DNA from: Neurospora tetraspora
Lineage: Eukaryota; Ascomycota; Sordariomycetes; Sordariales; Sordariaceae
Reading direction: 5' to 3'
DNA: 64,000 nucleotides
Assembly (NCBI RefSeq): GCF_033439725.1
Contig: NW_026944385.1
Location: 3,133,001 to 3,197,000, forward strand
Shown: piece by piece, positions 59,802-64,000 of the stretch
Numbering within the stretch: the first letter of the stretch is position 1
Layout: every line of letters begins with the position of its first letter
The notes under the pieces: generated by a model
The model's input: the letters and a program-made list of their open reading frames with translations, nothing else
What the model was told of the DNA's origin: nothing
Databases searched by the model: none
Translations under genes and position numbers: made by a program

Positions 59802-60784
59802 CTTGCCAGTGGCTTTAAGGGGAGCACAGCCTAAGCTCCCGGCATCAACGTGGGAAAGGTGGATTAAGTATTTAAATGGAAGACGGGAGGAATTAGAACG
59901 CGATCAGCCGAGCGCCGTGAAATCGCAAAATAGTACTAGATGGGAATGCCGTTCGGGGGGGAGGAGGGGTGGCGGCGTGGTTGTTTGGGCGTGGGAGGGA
60001 TTGGGAATGGAGCCAAGTGGAAAGTGTCGAGGTCGAGTGTACAAGTGCTCCGTGTCGTCGGAAGGAGGTCCACGGATGCCACCATCAATGGAGCTGGAGA
60101 CGGCGGCTTCAATTCCACTTGATAGGGAAGCGTGGCATCTCACACCTCACCTCATTCAGTGCGGGCGGGCGCTGCAGCTGCCACTCGCACAGCACCTGCC
60201 CACTGCAGTTGGGGCCTTGCTGACACGACTGGCGTGGCCTCAGCATCGATTCGTGCACCGCCACGTTATAAACACACAGGACCCGCAATTCAGGGGCTGC
60301 GGCATGCGTAAGCCTCATTTAAGGGGCTCAAGTCAAGGGTCTCACCAGCCACACTCAACGTGTGCACCTTGGCGGCCACCTGTACAGCTTCCCCCCAGAC
60401 GCTAGACCGAACTGGGTGAGCTCTCAACAGCGAGGTGTTCACACAACCTCCGCAGCTTCACTGTGAAGCTATCACCAATTTCACCATCGATATACCTGGT
60501 AACTACACAGATTACCGAGGTCGTTGAAGACTTGTGTTTGAACTATTTGAGTAAATCGGTGACATCACAACCTGTTTCTTACTTGTCCCCTTTCGTTCCG
60601 CTCTCTCTCCAACACCAACACCAAATTCGAGCTGTGCCGTTTGACGTTGGTAACATCCAACGTGGCACCTTTCCTTATCCCCCCCATGGTTGAGGTTTGA
60701 ACAGGCAACCCTCTGATCGACGAATATCTTACAATTCACTTCGTCACCTCAACACCATAAAACTGCTGCTTGGTCCGGACAACC
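59802..60784. promoter_or_regulatory. Shared divergent promoter of alpha-COP and UGGT
   Basis: 983 bp between two start codons of secretory-pathway genes. CACG-containing words occur (for example CCACGTTA near 60261 and AACGTGTGCACC near 60358), loosely like unfolded-protein-response elements, but no site can be asserted. No gene is seen. Confidence 0.4.
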
Positions 60785-63700
60785 ATGATCCGCCTCTCCC
60801 AGCTGCCGTGGGGCCTTGCGGCAGCCATTGTCACAGCGACATGGCTTCCCTCACACCACGTTGCAGCTTCTCCCTCTGTAGACGTCGCACTCAAGGCCGC
60901 GTTTCCTTCGCCTCCGTATCTGGTAGAGCTTCTGTAAGTCCCCTGGCCCTCCTCCTTCACCCGTACTGGACAAAGTCTCACATCCGAATCCAGCGAAACC
61001 GCAGCTTCCGAGAATGCGACTGCCTATTTCCCACTGCTGGACCGCATTGCCAAGGGGGATTTTGCCCAGGCCAAGTCTGACAAGGAGCTCTATGAAAAGT
61101 TCCTCCAGGTTCTCCAGGAAGACGGGCATGTGAACCCTGAGGCGCTGTCGACCTTCAAGTTGGCTCTTTCGCTACGATCCGCTGCGCCCCGTGTCGAGGC
61201 TCATTATCAGTATTATACCACCGCTGTTGAGCCATCTGTAGTGGCCGACCAGGACGGATGTGATCTGTGGTTTCTCTACAACGGGAAGCAATACTGCAAG
61301 GCCAGCCTGGAAGCTTCATATGGCGATGTCAACAGCAACTCCCAAGAGCGTACCTTACCTTTTGACAGACGATTTGGCAGTGGCCCTCAGGAAATCGTGC
61401 TCTATGCCGATATCACCTCCCCTGCCTTTGGGAAATATCATGAGGCCGCCATGGAACTTGCTCAAAAAGGAGAGGCTTCGTATCGGCTGCGTTACAAGAG
61501 AAGCCTTGGACAATCAGATGATGCGCTCTCGGTCAACGGTTATGGTGTTGAGCTTACGCTGAAGAGGACAGACTACATCGTCATCGATGACAGGGATACT
61601 GGTGGTGACAAGGCCCAAAAGACCATCAGATCTGATTCTGAGCTTGTCCTGGACCACGATGAAGAGGTCGCAGACATCAAGCCCCTTGAAAAGTCCGAGC
61701 TTTCACCCCTTGCCGTCAAGGCAGCATCCTTTATTATGCAGAGTGATTCGCCGTTCGATACCCTGCTTAAACTTACACAGGACTTCCCCAAGTACTCAAC
61801 CAAGCTTGGGAAGCACAACGTGTCCAAGGAGTTTTTGGCCGAACATGAGTACAACAGGCAACTGCTGGTGTCAACAGGTGCCAACGTTCTATGGATGAAC
61901 GGTGTCCAGTTGGTAGACAGACAGGTCCAGCCCTTTGGGCTTGTAGACATGCTTCGCCGGGAACGCAAACTCATCAACGGTGCCCTGGACCTGGGGCTGA
62001 CTGGCCAGCAAGCTCTTTCCCTTCTGGGTCATGACGCGGTTGCTGCCGCAAAGGCCACCGAGGAAGAGCCTCGCAGATTCGACTGGCGGGACGAGTCCGA
62101 GGGAGGTCAGGTCATTATCTGGCTGAACAACATTGAAAAGGACAAACGTTACGCTGAGTATGCTCCTTCGGTCTGGGCTTTGATTCAGCACTTTGGACAA
62201 GGATTACCTCAAGTTCGCAAAGACCTTTTCAACCTTGTTGTTCCTGTAGACTTCACCAAGGCGGATGATGTTACGCTAGTCACCAGACAGCTCCTTGCTT
62301 TCATGAAGCGAGGCATTCCCGTCCGGTTTGGCCTTGTCCCCCTGACTCCCACAGGCGAGGCCATTGAACAGGCCAAGGTCCTGTACCATCTTCTCAAGAC
62401 TTATGGTTTGGCTGCCATGTCTACTTACCTGGAAAAGTCTCTTGAAGCTTCTAGTACTGATAAGCCGAACGCGGACATCTTCAACCTGGCCATCAAGGAC
62501 CGTGAGATTCGCCCGGACCATGAGGCGCTACCGCTCAAGGACATCTTTGCCTCCGAGGAATTGGAAAAGCAGATCCACCGCGCGAAGCACTGGTGTGAAC
62601 GCCTCAGGGCTGATACCGAAATCCCTCCTGCTTTCATCAACGGCTTCGCCATCCCCCGCGAAGAAGATTGGCTTCGGAATATGAACCACAAGCTTATGGT
62701 GGACCTCCAAATGTTGCAACAGGCGGTCTATTATAGCAAGGTTAATGATCACACCGATGTCCCTGGCTTCTTCCTGGAGAACGCCATTGCTCGGCGCAAT
62801 ACCTTCATATACCCCGAGAATCCCAACGCCATCAAGGTACTGGACGTCAATAAGGTGTATAGCGAACACCAACGTCTGTTCAGCAAGGTGCCTGTGGTTG
62901 AAGCAGATGAAAGTGCCCCCAAGGAAGATTGGGCAGTGCTTACAGTTGTCACGAACCTTGATAGCGTTGAGGGCCAGAAGCTCCTTTACTTTGCCCTGCG
63001 TTTCCGCCAGGAACATCGGGGAGTTCGCCTCGATATTATCCATAACCCCGCTGACCTGACCAACTCGCCTTCTATTATGAACCAGCGCGTCAAGGCCAGT
63101 GAGGGAAGTCTTTTGAAGGTTGCCAGCCTCGTCGAGCTTGAAACCATTCTCGAGGAGGGCACGCCTGAGGCGGATCAAGAGTTTGACGCTGACCTTACTA
63201 ACTTCCTCTCCAGCTTCAACTTGAAGTCTGGAGATAACGTACTCATCCTCAATGGCCGTATAGTCGGTCCTATCGCATCGGCAAACGACTTCGTCAAGGA
63301 GGACTTTGCTGAGTTCCTTCGAACGGAACGTACAAACCGCATCCTTCCGGTTTACAAGGCAATTGAGGATCTTGGACTGAGTGATAAGGTCTCTGGACCC
63401 TTGGCTGCTGCCAAGCTGACCTCGGTCACTGCTCTCTCGGGCATCTCAGATACTCCCCACGGCATCTTTGATTCTGCCACACCCATCAGGACAACGGCTT
63501 ACAACAAGTGGAACACCACGTACACCTCCTTCGAGGTCGGTAATCCCGAGACCGCCACTATCTTCTTTGTCGCGGCCATCAACCCTGCTAGCGAGATGGG
63601 CCAGAAGTGGGCTCCCATCCTCAAGGTTCTTTCGGAACTCGAGGGTGTTCATCTGCAAGTATTCCTAAACCCGCAGACCGAACTGTCAGAGCTCCCCGTC

Positions 63701-64000
63701 AAAAGGTTCTACCGTTACGTCCTAGAGTCTGCTCCCAGCTTCGAGGCAAGCGGCAAGGTGAAAGCCTTGTCGGCGACCTTCAACGGAGTACCGCCCGAGA
63801 CACTCCTCGTCGCCGGCATGGACGTCCCGCCTGCTTGGCTCGTCACCTCCAAGGTATCCGTCGACGATCTCGACAACCTTCGGCTCAAGGACATCAAGGC
63901 CAAGAGAAACACAGAGCACGTAGAAGCCATCTACGAGTTAAGAAACATTCTGATCGAAGGCCACTCCCGCGAATTCCCAGCCGCCTCACCCCCGCGCGGC
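60785..64000 (+). CDS. UDP-glucose:glycoprotein glucosyltransferase (UGGT), N-terminal two thirds, cut by the right edge
   Basis: The ER lumen folding sensor that re-glucosylates misfolded N-glycoproteins for calnexin. Exon 1 is 60785-60933 and begins with a signal peptide (MIRLSQLPWGLAAAIVTATW). A GTAAGT...CCAG intron leads to exon 2 from 60994, open to the edge, giving about 1050 residues so far. Family blocks: DVALKAAFPSPPYLVELLET, FQ-like AYFPLLDRIAKG, QDGCDLWFLYNGKQYC, LPFDRRFGSG, VVLYAD-like EIVLYADI, LRYKRSL, NGYGVELTLKRTDY, KAASFIMQS, LLVSTGANVLWMNG, LNNIEKDKRYAEY, PQVRKDLFNLVVPVDFT, FALRFRQEHRGVRLDIIHNP and LNGRIVGPI. These are the tandem thioredoxin-like domains. The catalytic GT24 domain and any ER retention signal lie outside the window. 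Confidence 0.95.

Noticed and set aside
62528-63178. 216-codon minus-strand frame
   Set aside because: Antisense of the UGGT coding exon.

Overview
This window is nuclear DNA of a filamentous ascomycete of the Sordariales, almost certainly Neurospora or a very close relative. The evidence is intron-rich genes with short GTRAGT...YAG introns, long pyrimidine-rich leaders, AT-rich blocks with the C-to-T/G-to-A look of RIP (repeat-induced point mutation), and an unmistakable white collar-1 (wc-1) blue-light photoreceptor gene. No tRNA, rRNA or CRISPR was seen.

Layout. 1-4250: a 5'-truncated LINE-type retrotransposon fragment whose reading frame is still open, abutting about 2.8 kb of gene-free AT-rich relic DNA that ends near an imperfect inverted repeat. 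4329-11269: formamidase (-), an EI24/UsgS-like membrane protein (-), and an Inp1-like peroxisome-inheritance protein (+). 12571-16424: wc-1 (-), with an AUG-UAG minimal uORF just before its start codon and a 125-codon in-frame open extension after its stop. 16425-22444: the longest gene-free span, carrying a 1191-bp LTR-bounded miniature retrotransposon with a clean 5-bp target duplication. 22445-31937: importin beta-3/Kap121 (-), Sds23-type CBS protein (+), and a short-chain dehydrogenase (+) interrupted by a (CAA)46 microsatellite and an apparent frameshift. 33831-42720: an NYN/PIN-like putative RNase (-) and an Rsc1/2-type double-bromodomain/BAH chromatin-remodeller subunit (-) whose last exon is frameshifted near its end. 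44411-47692: OTU1 deubiquitinase (+) and a mitochondrial carrier (+). 48637-51957: a Skt5/Chs4-type chitin-synthase activator (-) whose CAAX box is completed by a 12-nt last exon. 54183-64000: proteasome subunit Rpn12 (+), coatomer alpha subunit (-) and, head-to-head with it, UDP-glucose:glycoprotein glucosyltransferase (+, running off the right edge).

Most genes are housekeeping: nuclear import, proteasome, ubiquitin handling, COPI traffic, ER folding control, chromatin remodelling. The regulatory centre of interest is wc-1. The most unusual material lies in non-canonical gene ends (wc-1, Skt5, Rsc1, the dehydrogenase) and in the two mobile-element loci. Exon coordinates come from reading splice signals and checking phase by eye; no alignment or transcript data were available.
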